From positions 2,536,397-2,600,396 of the forward strand of contig OX336339.1 in NCBI GenBank assembly GCA_946902875.1: 64,000 nucleotides of DNA, given 5' to 3'. Under the pieces are notes generated by a model, which was given only the letters and a program-made list of their open reading frames with translations, made no database searches and was not told where the DNA came from. Position 1 is the first letter of the stretch; the number at the start of each line of letters is the position of its first letter. A program made the translations under genes and the position numbers. This DNA comes from Nematopogon swammerdamellus. Its lineage: Eukaryota > Arthropoda > Insecta > Lepidoptera > Adelidae. Shown here piece by piece: positions 1 to 10,985 of the stretch.

Positions 1-99
1 GCGTACGGGTGCAGGATCTCGTTGAGCCGCGGGTCGCGCTGCACCACGTTCAGGAACTCCACCAGCTGCGCCGCCGACATGTGCGGCTTGCCGTCCGTC
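1..99 (-). CDS. Phospholipase C-beta, exon (partial, runs off window edge)
   Basis: The minus-strand translation contains QRDPRLNEIL, the EF-hand-region signature of PLC-beta, preceded by a segment ending EFLN. PLC-beta is the membrane-associated, Gq-coupled enzyme that cleaves PIP2 to IP3 and diacylglycerol. I place the 3' splice site after the AG at 101-100: one base then completes the split CT codon left by the exon at 1247-1432, and the frame continues as TDGKPHMS. The polypyrimidine tract upstream is weak. The gene continues to the left of the window. I cannot tell norpA-type from Plc21C-type from these exons alone. Confidence 0.8.
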
Positions 100-1246
100 C
101 TGCGCACGCGCATCTCCAGTCAGCCCAGCGTTGCCATATGTACGGATTTATCCGTATTTATACGGATTTTCAATGTAAGATATGGAATTAAAATACCTGA
201 GTTTTCATACAAATTTATCATTTATACGGATTTTCACGCAAGAAGATTTGTGTGGAGTACGAATTTTCTATAAAGCTTTTCATAGAAGAAAACACATTTA
301 TAAGGATTCTCCAATTTACATAAACGGATTTTTGAAAACCTGATCTGGCAATGCCGTGTCAGCCTCGCTCGCTCGCTCGCTAGCTCAGCGGCGCGCTCGG
401 TCGGCTGCCGTTAAGCAACCCTGGGCGCGCGGACAGTGCTTGAATGTTTATTAATTTATTTATTTATTATTTATAATGCATCCATTAGGTGTCTGTGCAC
501 ACTCGGACAAGTCATAGTGTATTTAAAAATAATGTTATAATGTGGTATTGTGCATCGAGCAAAAAATGGGTGATGGGTGACCGCTCGACCGTTGGAGGCT
601 GGCTGTGGTTCGGATTCAACGTTAAACTGTAGGTCCCTTCCCTTCTTACCTTACTAGGGTAGGTAGGGTTTATCCCGGCCGGGTTGTTACCACCGCACCG
701 AATGAAACTTCGATCGAAACGGCTATGTAAATGGTTCGTGTCCACGTGGAAAATGCCGTTTTTTTCTCCCTGTACTTGCGACGCAAAAGTGCAACATTTT
801 CGAAGAAAAATGAACTTCAAGAAGAGGCAGGGAGCCGAATGGATGAAAAAGTAGTACTTGAAATTTTGACATTTAATTTAAAATTACAATAAAATTAAGA
901 GGAACAAAACAAATCTTTCTTAATAAAAGGCTGAAACATAGCTCTTTACAAAAAATATAAAGCGACGCGAGCGACCGGCTAGCTCGCGGCATAGTGTTTT
1001 AAACTCAAACGTCCACGTGGACGGTCCCTGCACCCCCTCCCCTCCCCCCTGTAGACAATCGTGGACATTTGCCGACCCCCTCCCCGCTCCCCTTTTTGTC
1101 CACGTCGTATGTGAACGGTCCCTTATGGGTTGACACCACGGACATTGTAGGTGATGTACCTAGTAGCCAACCGTGTCAGTTTAAATAAAAAAATAAATAA
1201 AAATATGCCCACGCTTCCCTTTACGCATATCCCGTTGAGTACTCAC
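100..1246. other. PLC-beta intron with an interrupted SINE
   Basis: No coding signal beyond the flanking exons. It holds a plus-oriented copy of the 5S/tRNA-headed SINE (see 359-1200) broken by AT-rich and C-rich segments, with a CCCCTCCCC-rich patch near 1030-1090. Confidence 0.6.
359..1200 (+). repeat. Interrupted SINE, 5S/tRNA-like head, plus orientation
   Basis: The head (TAGCTCAGCGGCG, then TTAAGCAACCCTGGGCGCG) lies at 359-440. The next module (GATGGGTGACCGCTCGACCG and GGTTCGGATTC) resumes at about 565-625. The body (TTACCACCGCACCGAATG) follows to about 750, and the tail with the motif complementary to CACGGTTGGCTACATCACC lies at 1128-1200, ending in an A-rich run. Insertions at about 440-565 and 760-1128 split the copy, so it is old. 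Confidence 0.65.
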
Positions 1247-1432
1247 AGCTGATGGAATATCTTCAGCACCTCGGTGCGCTGCGTGAGGTTCTTGTAAAGC
1301 GCGAAGAACTCCTCATACTGGAACTTGCCGACGCCGACCGCGTCGTTCTTGCCCGTCGGCAGACCGGACTCCGTCAGAGCCTTCTCCACACGCTTCTTGT
1401 CCTCCTTGTTCACAGTGAAGATCCGCACGATG
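1247..1432 (-). CDS. Phospholipase C-beta, exon (EF-hand region)
   Basis: Minus-strand coding exon of 186 bp. It reads IVRIFTV, then ALTESGLPTGKND, then FQYEEFFALYKNL and RTEV, which is the second EF-hand segment of PLC-beta (compare the family pattern LPxGKND...FxxxxFxxLY). The acceptor is TTTTAG just above 1432 and the donor GTGAGT is at 1246-1241. The first base C completes the AA left by the exon at 4011-4144 to give Asn, so the join reads PVKN-IVRIF, as expected in the family. The exon ends two bases into a codon, matched by exon 1-99. Confidence 0.88.
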
Positions 1433-1604
1433 CTAAAACAATGGTAATTGTTGACAAAATTGTAAACATATAATACCAATAAGTCCATATAATACCAGTA
1501 GAGTCCAATTAGACTCACTTTCTCAAGAATTTTCTAAATCACAATGTTTTTCTTTTAGAATACTTTTTTCGTTTATAACAATTCAATAAATATTTTCTCC
1601 TTTC

Positions 1605-1652
1605 TTTTCCAAATTTAAACAAATGTGTATACATTTGTTTAAATTTGGAAAA
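1605..1652. repeat. Perfect 22-bp inverted repeat with 4-nt spacer
   Basis: Left arm 1605-1626 starts TTTTCCAAATTTAAAC; right arm 1631-1652 is its exact reverse complement; spacer GTAT. AT-rich, in an intron, with no recognised element around it. Confidence 0.85.
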
Positions 1653-2215
1653 TTTTATATTTATCTATATATATTATTATCTATAAGTTTTGTTGATATC
1701 ATTAATTGTAGGATTAAAATTAAATTGTAGAAACTTTACTGGATTAGGTGTTAGACTAGTGTTAATTTTCTATGTATGTATTTAATATTGTAACTGTTTG
1801 TTTCTTTAAAAGTTTTAAATACAATAAAATAAAATAAATTATATATTTAACCCCCGACACACAAAAAGAGGGTTGTGTATATAAGTTTAAAGTGTTTGTG
1901 TGTATGGGTGTGTCTGGCTGTGGCATCGTAGCTCCCAAATGGATGGTCTGACTTGGATGCGATTTTTTTATTTTTTTAAAAAGCTGGTTTATTCGAGATA
2001 GTTTTTTGCTATGTTTGTAATCAAGTAATATGAAGTAATAAAAAAATTACCACTGATGGACGGATGGATAGTTTTTTTTTTAAAAGCTTGAAATAAAAGT
2101 TAAATTACAAATTTAAAAAATCCCCGACCTTTAAAAAGTAAACAATAATTTCCGTTTTTATATTTCTTCACTAGATAAAATGCAAAGTCGTAAATGAAGA
2201 GAAAAAATACGTCCC

Positions 2216-2300
2216 GACCAGGATTCGAACCTGGAACTCGTAGGCTTGAACCCCAGATGTAGATAGTAGTTTTTGAGGCTCACTATAGGCTATATACCAT
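2216..2300 (-). repeat. tRNA-like B-box segment, probable SINE head remnant
   Basis: On the minus strand a perfect B box GGTTCGAATCCTGG sits about 60 bases after an A-box-like stretch. The acceptor and anticodon stems do not fold into a tRNA I can support, so this is more likely a SINE head or tRNA pseudogene than a functional gene. Confidence 0.4.
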
Positions 2301-2404
2301 CACGCTAAATAGCCTTAGCACTGAGCAGTATCAATTGAAATATATAGTATGGACGGGAGAAAGAGAGATCATATAAAAGAAGCGATTTTTTATTATATAT
2401 AATA

Positions 2405-2670
2405 CTAGCGTTTGCCCGCAGCTTCCCTCGCATGAAATTCGTATTTAAAAAGAAGAGAGCAAGTAAGCCCGCTACTGTACCTTTATATCGGCGCGCGGAA
2501 CAATTCGGTTTGTATGAGAGCCACATCTTAGCATAACCGGAACTGAATTTTATTTAGCCTATCCTGTGTCACGTATAGTAAAATGTGCTTGTACTAAGTT
2601 TCATCGAATTCGGATGATCGGTTCAAGAGTTATGGAGGAACATACATACATACATTTCATAAAATAAAGT
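2405..2670. repeat. Interspersed repeat, 'CCCGCrGCTTCsCTCGC' family, copy 1
   Basis: Shares its full layout with 3090-3335, 25310-25770 and (reversed) 34070-34250: a CCGC-rich end, an inner TTCGGCGCGCGGAACAATTC block and an end reading TTATGGAGGAACATACATAC. Small apparent reading frames inside recur in each copy and are shadows of the repeat. Confidence 0.7.
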
Positions 2671-3089
2671 AACTTACTTCATCACCATCCCTTACAAATG
2701 TATTGTTAGTATTGATTGATGATTTGCGTTTAAATCGGATTTGCTATTACCGCGAGCGAAGCTGCGGGCAAAAGCTAGTGATACATATAAACGGAAGGGT
2801 GTGTCATATCGCTAATTAGCTCTCGGCTGTCTGGCCGACACGAAATGTGTTATTTTTTCATGCAGTGAGTGTGAATTGCCTTTATTAACCTCGCGGGTCA
2901 CCGGTGGTCCTATTTGCTTTGATTGTCCGTGGCAGTCTGAAATTAGTGGGGTGACATCACAGCCTCGCTTGATAGTTCACATTTACAGTATACCCGGCTA
3001 CATCGAGTCTACAAACGCAGTATCTCATAAAACAAAGTAACTTACTCCATGACCAATGACCATCCCTTACAGATTTATTATTAGTACTA

Positions 3090-3335
3090 GTTTTTGCCCG
3101 CGGCTTCGCTCGCGTGAAATTCCTATTTAAAAAGAAGAAAGTAAGTAAGCCCGCTGCCGTACCTTTATTTCGGCGCGCGGAACAATTCGGTTTGTATGAG
3201 AGCCACATTTTAGCGTAACCGGAACTGAATTTTATTTAGCCTATCCTGTGTCCCGTATAGTAAAATGTGCTTGTACTAAGTTTCATTTAGTTCGGATGAT
3301 CGGTTTAAGAGTTATGGAGGAACATACATACAAAA
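3090..3335. repeat. Interspersed repeat, 'CCCGCGGCTTCGCTCGC' family, copy 2
   Basis: Near-identical to 2405-2670; flanked on both sides by AACAAAGTAACTTACT segments (3033 and 3408), suggesting that longer parts of the element extend outward. Confidence 0.7.
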
Positions 3336-4010
3336 AAGATTTAAAAAAATCGTTAATTTAGTTTTAGTATCATACATATGGAGTCTACAATCGCAATATC
3401 TCATAAAACAAAGTAACTTACTTCATCGCCATCTCTTAAAGATTTATTATTAGTAGGTACTTATTGATTGATGGATGATTGATATGATATGGTATGGTAT
3501 GGTATGGTATTTATTTAGTCTTTTTGGTATATTTATACACTTAGACAGGTCAGATTGTATAAACAAATTTCTTATTATTCTATTTCAATCCAAGCAAAAA
3601 TAGGCCATCGTCAAAACATAGAAAATTTAAAATGCACAAAATATTTAAATACTACAAGTGTAACACATTAAAATCAAACATATTATGTCATTGTACAAAA
3701 AGGTCAAAAGAAATAGTCAATGAAACAACAAAATTAAGATTAAAACATTAAAATAAAATCAATCATGTCAAAAAATTACAATCAATATCAGAAATTAAAA
3801 AAAAAACTATTATGAATATATTAAAAAATGTCATACTTATGAAATAAAAATTTCAAGTCATTAAAAATATAATCGGTTAAATAATAAAACAAATCAATAA
3901 AAACATTAATAACCATTTTAAGTGCATATGATGATTGATTGATAGACACGCTGACTGACTGACGGACTGAGACTGTGGTGTACGTACGGAGCAGCGGTCG
4001 GAATGCTTAC

Positions 4011-4144
4011 TTTTTAACGGGTATCTTGCCGGACTTGTCCGCCATGAGCGAGATCCTCGTGTGCATCTTCTGCAGGAACATGTTGGCCGGGTTGTTCAGC
4101 TGCGACAGGTTGTAGGCGAGCAGGAACAGCTCCTCGGTCCACAT
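4011..4144 (-). CDS. Phospholipase C-beta, exon
   Basis: Minus-strand exon of 134 bp. It starts MWTEELFLLAYNL and ends DKSGKIPVK, the segment that links the PH-like domain to the EF-hands in PLC-beta (family pattern W-x-E-L-F...N...F-L-x-K...G-x-I-P-V-K). Acceptor TTTGTGCAG lies just above 4144; donor GTAAGC at 4010-4005. It starts in phase 0, matching the exon at 15406-15540, and ends two bases into a codon, matching the exon at 1247-1432. Its intron side carries a CAA-rich run and a LINE fragment. Confidence 0.88.
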
Positions 4145-4187
4145 CTGCACAAACAACAACAACACTCTCAATACGCAGCTAGACTGT

Positions 4188-4429
4188 ACTGTGTGGGGTC
4201 GGTACTTAATAAGAATAGTCCCACTGCATCTCTCCCCGTGCATGTCGTAAAAGGCGACTAAGGGATAAGCGGCCTGCAGACACCCCTGTCGACTTGTGGC
4301 TTCCATGGAAGACATAGGCTGGCTGGGGTAGCTGGAGACTGCGGGGTTTTGCACGAAGGTCCCCAACCAAGTGGGATTAGTTTGCAGGCCTAGAGCCAAC
4401 CCCAAACCAAAACAACAACAACAACAACA
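4188..4429 (+). repeat. SINE with CAA tail and 15-bp target duplication
   Basis: Begins ACTGTGTGGGGTCGGTACTT, ends in (CAA)n, and is flanked by the same 15 bases ACGCAGCTAGACTGT at 4173-4187 and 4430-4444. That is direct evidence of retroposition into an older LINE. Its first ~75 bases (to GGCGACTAAGGGATAA) are the same head found on unrelated bodies elsewhere in the window; the body itself (CTGCAGACACCCCTGTCGAC onward) occurs only here. Confidence 0.85.
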
Positions 4430-5275
4430 ACGCAGCTAGACTGTGGAATTCACTACCATACTTTATCCGGCATTGCAAATCGCTTCCCTTATTCAAAAAA
4501 CATCTAAAACTGTATTATCTCCGTCAATGTGAAGTGAAACTCTAAAAAAAAAACCTTTTGTTTCATACCTAAATGGACAAGTAGGTATATACGTTTATTT
4601 ATTTGTATGGTATGTTCTATATATTTTTAGTAAAATATATGTATTAACGCAAGTATTTATTTAACTAGCATGTACTATTAATAATTACTAATTATTAATT
4701 ATTACTTTTTTTTTTTTTTTATGGAAACTGACACGGTTGGCTACATCACCTACAACATCCGTGATGTCAGCCCATAACACCGGGCGAACTTGGTGCCACG
4801 TCAGTGCTTCCCTTCGGTTGTGCCGGCTACACTGAACTGGACGGAAAACACAAACTATTTACATAGCCGTTTGGACCGACCTTTTATTCAGTGCGGTGGT
4901 ACCAACCCGGGCGGGTTAAACCCTACCACCTAGTAATATAGAAGGGAATTATATCCCTTAGTCGCCTTTTACGACATACACGGGGAGAGATGCAGTGGGG
5001 CTATTCTTTTAAAGTACCGGCCCCACACGGTACTTACATGTATTATTCTTATTAATATTTCATCTTCAATTCTCACGCTCAACTCTTTGCTACTACCTAC
5101 TTACACATTCCACTATATTAATCAAATCTCAAACATCCAAAGGTTGACTGTAAGAAATCTCTGTAAGGGATAAGTCCGCCTATGCACCTTATGTAATTTC
5201 TCTAATAATATACTATTACTGTTATTATTGGAGCAATAAAGTATTTTCTATTCTATTCTATTCTACTTTCATATC
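4430..5275 (+). pseudogene. 5'-truncated CR1/Jockey-like LINE tail, split by a SINE
   Basis: 4431-4545 encodes a typical RT-ORF terminus in one open frame (RLWNSLPYFIRHC...LFKKHLKLYYL, then stop). The 3' UTR resumes after a SINE (4709-5037) and ends with GGAGCAATAAAG and (TTCTA)n at about 5225-5270. The reverse complement of the same UTR occurs at 7498-7700. The copy lacks everything 5' of the last ~40 codons. Confidence 0.75.
4709..5037 (-). repeat. SINE (alternate head plus shared body), minus orientation
   Basis: Read on the minus strand: head GTGTGGGGCCGGTACTT to GGCGACTAAGGGATA, then the shared body GGTGGTAGGGTTTAACCCGC to CACGGATGTTGTAGGTGATG, then an A-tail (poly-T at 4709). The 5S/tRNA head is absent from this copy. 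Confidence 0.8.
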
Positions 5276-5299
5276 GGCTGCTGCAAGTTCATATTTTGT

Positions 5300-5560
5300 T
5301 GTCCCGCATCAGTACGGGAAGCCTACATTACTAAACCTACGCGCCGTCTGTCTGTCTGTCAGTCCGTTCGAGGGCTGTATCTTTTGAACCGTAATTGGTG
5401 GCCAGTTGAAATTTTCACAGAATACGCGTCATTATAGCGGACTGCGGATAGTGATAGGATTTTTTTAATAATGCTGCTTAAGTGTTTAGAAAAATAAATT
5501 CCCTATACAATGACGTAAATTTTATTACAAAATAATTATCCAGTATGGAGCTAGCTCGAC
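5300..5560 (+). repeat. (GTCT)n-containing interspersed repeat, diverged copy
   Basis: Shows the family order CGTACGGGAAGCCTA, (GTCT)n, GAGGGCTGTATCT, TTGAACCGTAAT, GAAATTTTCACAGAAT; the 3' half is lost. Confidence 0.6.
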
Positions 5561-5652
5561 ATAAGAAATGAAATATATAGAGTCGCATTCAGAAAAAAAA
5601 TTCACCAAGAAAAAATACTGTAAATTTAAAAAGCCTGCTTCAGTGCTTCCTT

Positions 5653-5880
5653 ACCTATAATAAAATCCAACGTCTGCTTTCTGTCTGAGTGTCTGAGTGT
5701 ATGTCTGTCTGTCCGCTTATAACTCGAGAACCACTGAACCGATTTTAATAAAAAAAAATCTTCGGATAGCTTGATTCTTCCCATCAACTATAGGCTACTT
5801 ACTATCACGCTAAATGGCTTATGAGGTGTGTGAAGTGAAATATGAGAGCGGGCGGAGCCGCGGGCACAGCTTGTAGTACA
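5653..5880 (+). repeat. Short interspersed repeat 'ACCTATAATAAAATCCAACG'
   Basis: About 220 bp from CCTATAATAAAATCCAACG to GCCGCGGGCACAGCTTGTA. The same unit occurs reversed at 25457-25675 and twice in tandem at 27218-27650. Nothing coding. Confidence 0.75.
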
Positions 5881-5888
5881 TATTATCT

Positions 5889-6320
5889 TTTTTTTTTTTT
5901 TTATGGAAACTGACACGGTTGGCTACATCACCCACAACATCCGTGATGTCAGCCCACAACACCGGGTGAACTAGGTGCTATGTCAGTGCTTCCCTTCATT
6001 TCGCGCCGGCTACACTGAACTGGACGGAAAACACGAACTATTTACATAGCCGTTTCGACCGACGTTTCGCTCAGTGCGGTGGTACCAACCCGGCCGGGAT
6101 AAACCCTACCACCCAGTAAGGTAAGAAGGGAAGGGACCTACAGTTTAACGTGGAATCCGAACCACGGTCAGCCTCCAACGGTCGGGCGGTCACCCATCCA
6201 ATAACTGACCGCACCACTGAGCTGCCGAGGCTGACGATCCCTTAGTCGACTTTTACGACATGCGACGGGGAGAGATGCAGTGGGGCTATTCTTTTTAAGT
6301 ACCGACCCCACACAGTACCT
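5889..6320 (-). repeat. Full SINE: H3 head + 5S/tRNA head + body
   Basis: Minus orientation. 6320-6235 is the GTGGGGTCGGTACTT head, 6235-6130 the 5S/tRNA-like head and 6130-5889 the shared body ending in an A-run (poly-T on the plus strand). It shows that two heads can stack in one copy, as also at 22696-23160. Confidence 0.8.
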
Positions 6321-6814
6321 AGTTTAAAAAAAATTTTTTTTTCATAGTATGTACTTCATAGAACGAAATTTTTGTTTGAAGTTTTAAAAATATATAACAA
6401 TTTTCGTTGTTTTGGCACATGAATCCTCTTAAGACATACGAAGGCCGAGTTGTGGCAAATATATTTGTCACCATTACTCATTATTTTTTTCGTCACTTTC
6501 GAATTTGCTTTGCCAAATATTGTTTTAAACTTAAACTACGATCTCGCGTTGGCAACCTGCGCGAATACACACCTCAAAATAAAACGAAACTAGAATTATA
6601 TGTCAGATTCAGGTCTGACTTTCGATGGGTGACCGTTCGACCGTGAGAGCCTGGCCGTGGATCGAATTCCATGTCACTTTACTTACTGTGATAAAACAAT
6701 TTCCTCTTTAAATACATTTCGACGGTTTGTCTAAATAAGCAATAGAACGAATATTTCTAAGAATGTTTTTCACCACATAGTTTTACAATTTAAAATATAC
6801 AAAAACTAAATAAA

Positions 6815-7135
6815 TACATACATAACACACGCTGTATCCCGACAATCAGGGTAAGCAGAGTAATCGGTGTTGTGCTATAAGGACTCTGGTAAATTACCGC
6901 ACAACACCGACCACCACGTTTAGCACAGTATACGGACAAGACAACTATCAAGCAGCAAGTAAGACACAAAGAACCCACCTGCTGCATGACTAGGTGGAAG
7001 GACTGCGCCAAGGTGAGAAGTGGCTAGCCTGTCGCCCTTTAGCGCAGTATCTTGTCCTTATCTCTTAGTCGCCTCTTACGACATGCACGGGGAGAGATGC
7101 AGTGGGGCTATTCTTTTTAAGTACCGGCCCCACAC
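6815..7135 (-). repeat. SINE: GTGGGG head on a second body
   Basis: Minus orientation, from CCGTGTGGGGCCGGTAC (7135) to CCCGATTGTCGGGATACAGC (about 6830). The body (AAGGGCGACAGGCTAGCCAC, TTGGCGCAGTCC, GGTGGTCGGTGTTGTGC) differs from the 5S-SINE body. Same structure at 23750-24075, 30520-30770, 32765-33065, 41715-42010. Confidence 0.75.
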
Positions 7136-7139
7136 GGTA

Positions 7140-7275
7140 CACTATACTAAATAAGTAAGGTGGAAAGAAGGAGGAAACGGGATGTGTGCTGAGTTGCCGA
7201 CACTGTGCCGTTGACGGATAGAGAAAGGAGGTTCCACGATAGTACCTGTAGAACAGACTTAGTGGCCATGGCAAT
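7140..7275 (-). pseudogene. Jockey-like LINE fragment
   Basis: Minus-strand translation contains PLSLFYRYYRG, the conserved segment near the end of the RT ORF in lepidopteran Jockey-type elements (compare SLSLFYRYCHGRCSE at 42170-42220). Broken by stops. Confidence 0.55.
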
Positions 7276-7497
7276 TATTGTATTTCTATGATTTTTTTTT
7301 TCACCACACAGTTTTCTGCGTTTTTTTTTTTTCGCTACCAGTTACTTTCACATGCGGTTTGCCATACGTCCGGAATTGGGCCGGATTGTCCGGCATTTGG
7401 ACGGCCCGTCCGGAATTGCGTTCGAATTGTCCGGTATTTTTGCAAGATGAAAAGTTTAAAATGACGCTACAAATGTGTAATGTACGTACCTATCTTT

Positions 7498-7700
7498 AGA
7501 TAGATAGATAGAAATACTTTATTGCTCCAAAACATTTAACAGTAACAAACGATAAGTAATTTACATGAGGGGCAAAGGCGGACTTATCCCTTACAGGGAT
7601 TTCTCCCAGTCAACCTTTGGATGTGTGAGAGTCGTACGTTGTGAGATATAAGTAGGTAGTAGCAAAAGACTTGAGTGTGGGAATGTAAAATATAATATAC
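7498..7700 (-). repeat. LINE 3' UTR fragment ending in a TCTA microsatellite
   Basis: Reverse complement of 5120-5275: (TAGA)n at 7498, CTTTATTGCTCC, and GGCGGACTTATCCCTTACAG. Confidence 0.65.
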
Positions 7701-8613
7701 TTGCACTACATAATATAAGTACATACCAGTTTAAACGTAGAAATCGCAAATTATAAATTAAATTAAATACATAAAACCATAAATTAAATTTTTTAAGTGA
7801 ATTAAATTATCTTTAAAAATTTATCTTTAAAAATTTATCTTTTTAAGTAAAGTATGAACAAAATCCATTAATTAATCATTTTGCTCAACAACCCTACACT
7901 ACAATAGCTTTTTATTTCTGCAAAACCTGGATGGAGGCGGATGACTACCTACCTGCAACGTCAAATACATTCAAAACAAGCTTTTGCCCGAGCTTTTACC
8001 CTCGGATTTCGGAGTATTTTCGCTACTGTGCTACCCGCCGATGAGATAGGGTGATGGTTAGTATACTATACATACATAAATATTCGTCGTATATAATGTC
8101 GATACTTAAAGCAAGTAAAACTGAGCGTCTGGTGTGCGCCATGTAGCGTTTCTCATAAATATAATATGCATAATGTTTTTGAGCTTTAGGTGTGGCTTCC
8201 GGCATAAAGCCTGAAAAATTATGGCTATTATATATAGCCGATGCTAACATAGTAGATGTTAAAGATTGCATCGAAAATTATATGTTTCAAAATTTTAAGT
8301 TAAACTAAAAGAGTTGCCAAAGAAGAAGAAATAATGATAATAATTTTGAGAAAAGCAAACATTTAAATCGATAGATAGAGCATAGCCTAACATGGTGCAT
8401 ACAGGCAATGCCACCAATGAAAGGGACGCATGCGGCTACTTCGCATATCAGTCGCAGCGCCACGCGCGTGTTGAGAGGTCGCTCCACGGAACGGAACAGT
8501 GCAGAGCCATTCTTGATGCCATTCTTGATGACTACTGTACGTGAAGTCACACACACCGTTATGTTTAATTGGTGACGAACTCTTGAGCGCTTTGCTCCAT
8601 CTATAGATTGTTT

Positions 8614-9045
8614 TTTATGGAAACAGACTTGGTCGGCTAAATCACCTACAACATCCGTCATGTCAGCCCATGACACCGGATGAACTAGGTGCCATGTCAG
8701 TACTTCCCATCACATCATGTCGGCTACACTGAACTGGACGGAAAACACGAACTATTTACATGGCCTTTTCGACCGACGTTTCATTCAGTGCGGTGGTACC
8801 AACCCGGGCGGGATAAACCCTACCACCGAGTAAGCTCAGACAGAAGGGAAGGGACCTACAGTTTTTACGTGGAATCCGAAACCACGGTTTCATTCAGTGC
8901 GGTGGTACCAACCCGGGCGGGATAAACCCTACCACCCAGTAAGCTCAGACAGAAGGGAAGGGACCTACAGTTTTTACGTGGAATCCGAAACCACGGTCAG
9001 CCTCCAACGGTCGAGCGGTCACCCATCCAAGTACTGACCGCACTT
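8614..9045 (-). repeat. SINE with internal tandem duplication
   Basis: 5S/tRNA-headed SINE in minus orientation. A ~107-bp block (TTTCATTCAGTGCGGTGG to GAATCCGAAACCACGG) is present twice head to tail, about 8779-8885 and 8887-8995, almost unchanged, so the duplication is recent relative to the insertion. Confidence 0.75.
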
Positions 9046-9319
9046 TCTTTGAAATATTTGGAGAAAATTCTTAGCTATGTTATATACGTTTGCTCTTTTT
9101 TCTTTTTGCACCAGATAAACAAATCAATACAGTCGCCTGACTAGGCGCCAAGGTGAGCCTAGGCTTTCGTAATTATAGCTTTCCCGCATTTTTTCTTTAC
9201 CCAGAACTTTCAATCTGGCGGGCGAGCTAAATGAAATAATGGGCAGGCTGGTAATATCGGGTGAATGATGTAACGGCGTGACCTCGCCGGTACGGCGGGC
9301 GCCGCGGGCCCCCCGCGCC

Positions 9320-10014
9320 AGGGTTGCCAACCATACTGTTAAAAACAGCATTATACTTGTTTTCACTCTATAATACTGTTTACTGTTCAACAAACAAAAA
9401 GTATACAAAATACTGTTTTCACCGTCACTTCACTGGTATCCAGTCCAGATCCACAAATAAAACGCGCGTGTAATGGCATAATTCATTTCAGTACCAAATA
9501 CCAACCAAAAAGTATCGTATGAATACAAATATCAGCTGTTTATCGTTAAATTCTCATGTTACATTATATATTATTTATTATATCAGTCGAGGAATGTTAG
9601 TATTAAAAAAACATAAAACCAAATTTTACTAAAAAAATTACATTTGATAATTTTGAAAAAAATTATACAGTCATAATTTGCATAGACTAAATGTTGCTAT
9701 GGATTATTTATATTCCGAATTAGTTAAGTTTCAAGTAAGTAGTTCAGAAAAAAGTATAAGAAGACGAAGATTTTTCTAAAATGATTACGGGTCAAAAGTG
9801 GAGACATTTATTAATTTCGATTTCAAATGCAGTGAGTCTTGCGAATTTTTTAAAAAAGATGATAAATTGATAAGTTTCGCGAGGAGCACACAAAAATAAG
9901 TATTTAATACATCGTAAAAATAAATAAAATACTGTAAATTTTTCTAAAATACTGTTTAATTTCCTTTTCCGACCTTAATATACTTTTTTCCGTGAATAAA
10001 AAGTTGGCAACCCT
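9320..10014. mobile_element. Non-autonomous TIR element (AGGGTTGCCAAC ends)
   Basis: 12-bp terminal inverted repeats AGGGTTGCCAAC / GTTGGCAACCCT. Flanks CCCGCGCC (9312-9319) and CCCGCACC (10016-10023) look like a mutated 8-bp target duplication, which would fit hAT. Subterminal TACTGTT motifs crowd both ends. No transposase. A related pair of ends bounds 43087-44371. Confidence 0.6.
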
Positions 10015-10148
10015 ACCCGCACCGTCATGCTCATGCATGAGTCGTGACTATTTATGTAAATCCACTAACGTTCGATGTCAACATCATCATCGCTTCATCA
10101 TTATAATGAGCAGCGCTCTCCGATGCTGCGGAAGATCTTGTTCTAAAC

Positions 10149-10618
10149 CAGTGTTTTTCAATCTGTGGGTCGCGAGCGCGACCCCCCTAGGGGTCGCGAA
10201 ACCTTACTCGGGGGGTCGCCGGCAAAAGGGAAGGTTTTACACTACAATAAAACACAATTTACACAATTTCAGTGAGAAGGATGGGCCTGTTAATTTTTCA
10301 AAAATTTGTCAATTCGTGGTGCTATTCTTAAAATGTTAACAATAAAATCATTTTCTAATAGAAGTATATTTCTCTTTTTAGTTTTAAATGTTGAATTGAA
10401 GAGAATGTCAGTTCATATCATTGACTTATATTATATATCACTGGTTCATATATTAATTATGAATATAGGTACCAAAATAGAGAAAATCATAAACGTAGTG
10501 TTTTAAATTACTAACTTTTTTCCGAGCTCTTTTCTGTCTATGGCCCAAGGGGGTCGCGTCGCGAGAATTTTTCAAGCTGTAAAGGGGTCGCGTATTCAAA
10601 AAAAATTGAAAAACACTG
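10149..10618. mobile_element. hAT-like MITE
   Basis: Ends CAGTGTTTTTCAA and TTGAAAAACACTG; flanks TTCTAAAC (10141-10148) and CTCTAAAC (10619-10626) form an 8-bp target duplication with one change, as expected for hAT. Internal GGGTCGCGAGCGCGACCCC palindrome near the left end, and GGGGTCGCG repeated near the right end. No transposase frame. Confidence 0.8.
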
Positions 10619-10724
10619 CTCTAAACGATATACGGAGTGGTCAAATTAATTCATCGAGTGGGCGAAAAATTATTATGTTGACACGAGTATTATGTTGTTT
10701 AATAAAAATAATTATATTAAGCGG

Positions 10725-10985
10725 AGGGGGCCGAGTGGTTTAGGCATCGGCTTCTCACGCGAGAGGTCCGAGGTTCGAATCCGGCGTGTACCAATGAGGT
10801 TTTTTCTGGCGAAAAAAAATTACGTGCATACCTACACCTGCTGCTTCACCGTTCGGAACCGCGTGTAAAACTGTAGGTCCCTTCCCTTCTTACCTTACTA
10901 GGTGGTAGGGTTCAACCCGCCCGGGTTGGTACCACCGCACTGAATGAAACGTCGGTCGAAACGGCTATGTAAATAGTTGCTTATT
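10725..10985 (+). repeat. tRNA-headed SINE, plus orientation
   Basis: Head with A box GGCCGAGTGGTTTAGGC and B box GAGGTTCGAATCC, ending TGTACCA at 10792. A linker leads to CTGTAGGTCCCTTCCCTTCT at 10870 and then to the same body as the 5S/tRNA SINE (GGTACCACCGCACTGAATG). Truncated at about 10980. The full-length relative is at 19021-19437. Confidence 0.75.

Larger units (their letters stand above)
1433..4010. other. PLC-beta intron, AT-rich, repeat-filled
   Basis: No further exon seen. Contents from right to left: AT-rich stretch 3515-3960 with nothing recognised, a GGTAT microsatellite at about 3484-3512, two copies of an interspersed repeat (2405-2670, 3090-3335), a tRNA-like B-box segment near 2216-2300, a CCCCGACxCAAAAAGAGGG repeat at about 1852-2140, and a perfect palindrome at 1605-1652. 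Confidence 0.6.

Noticed and set aside
8305..8676. 123-codon minus-strand ORF (contains LNTRVALRLICEVAACVPF)
   Set aside because: One stretch looks protein-like and mildly recalls lipid phosphatases, but the 5' end is SINE sequence and there is no splice support; too weak to call.
10725..10795. Functional tRNA gene
   Set aside because: A and B boxes are present, but the sequence runs into a SINE body and an A-tailed relative exists at 19021-19437; the cloverleaf is not convincing.
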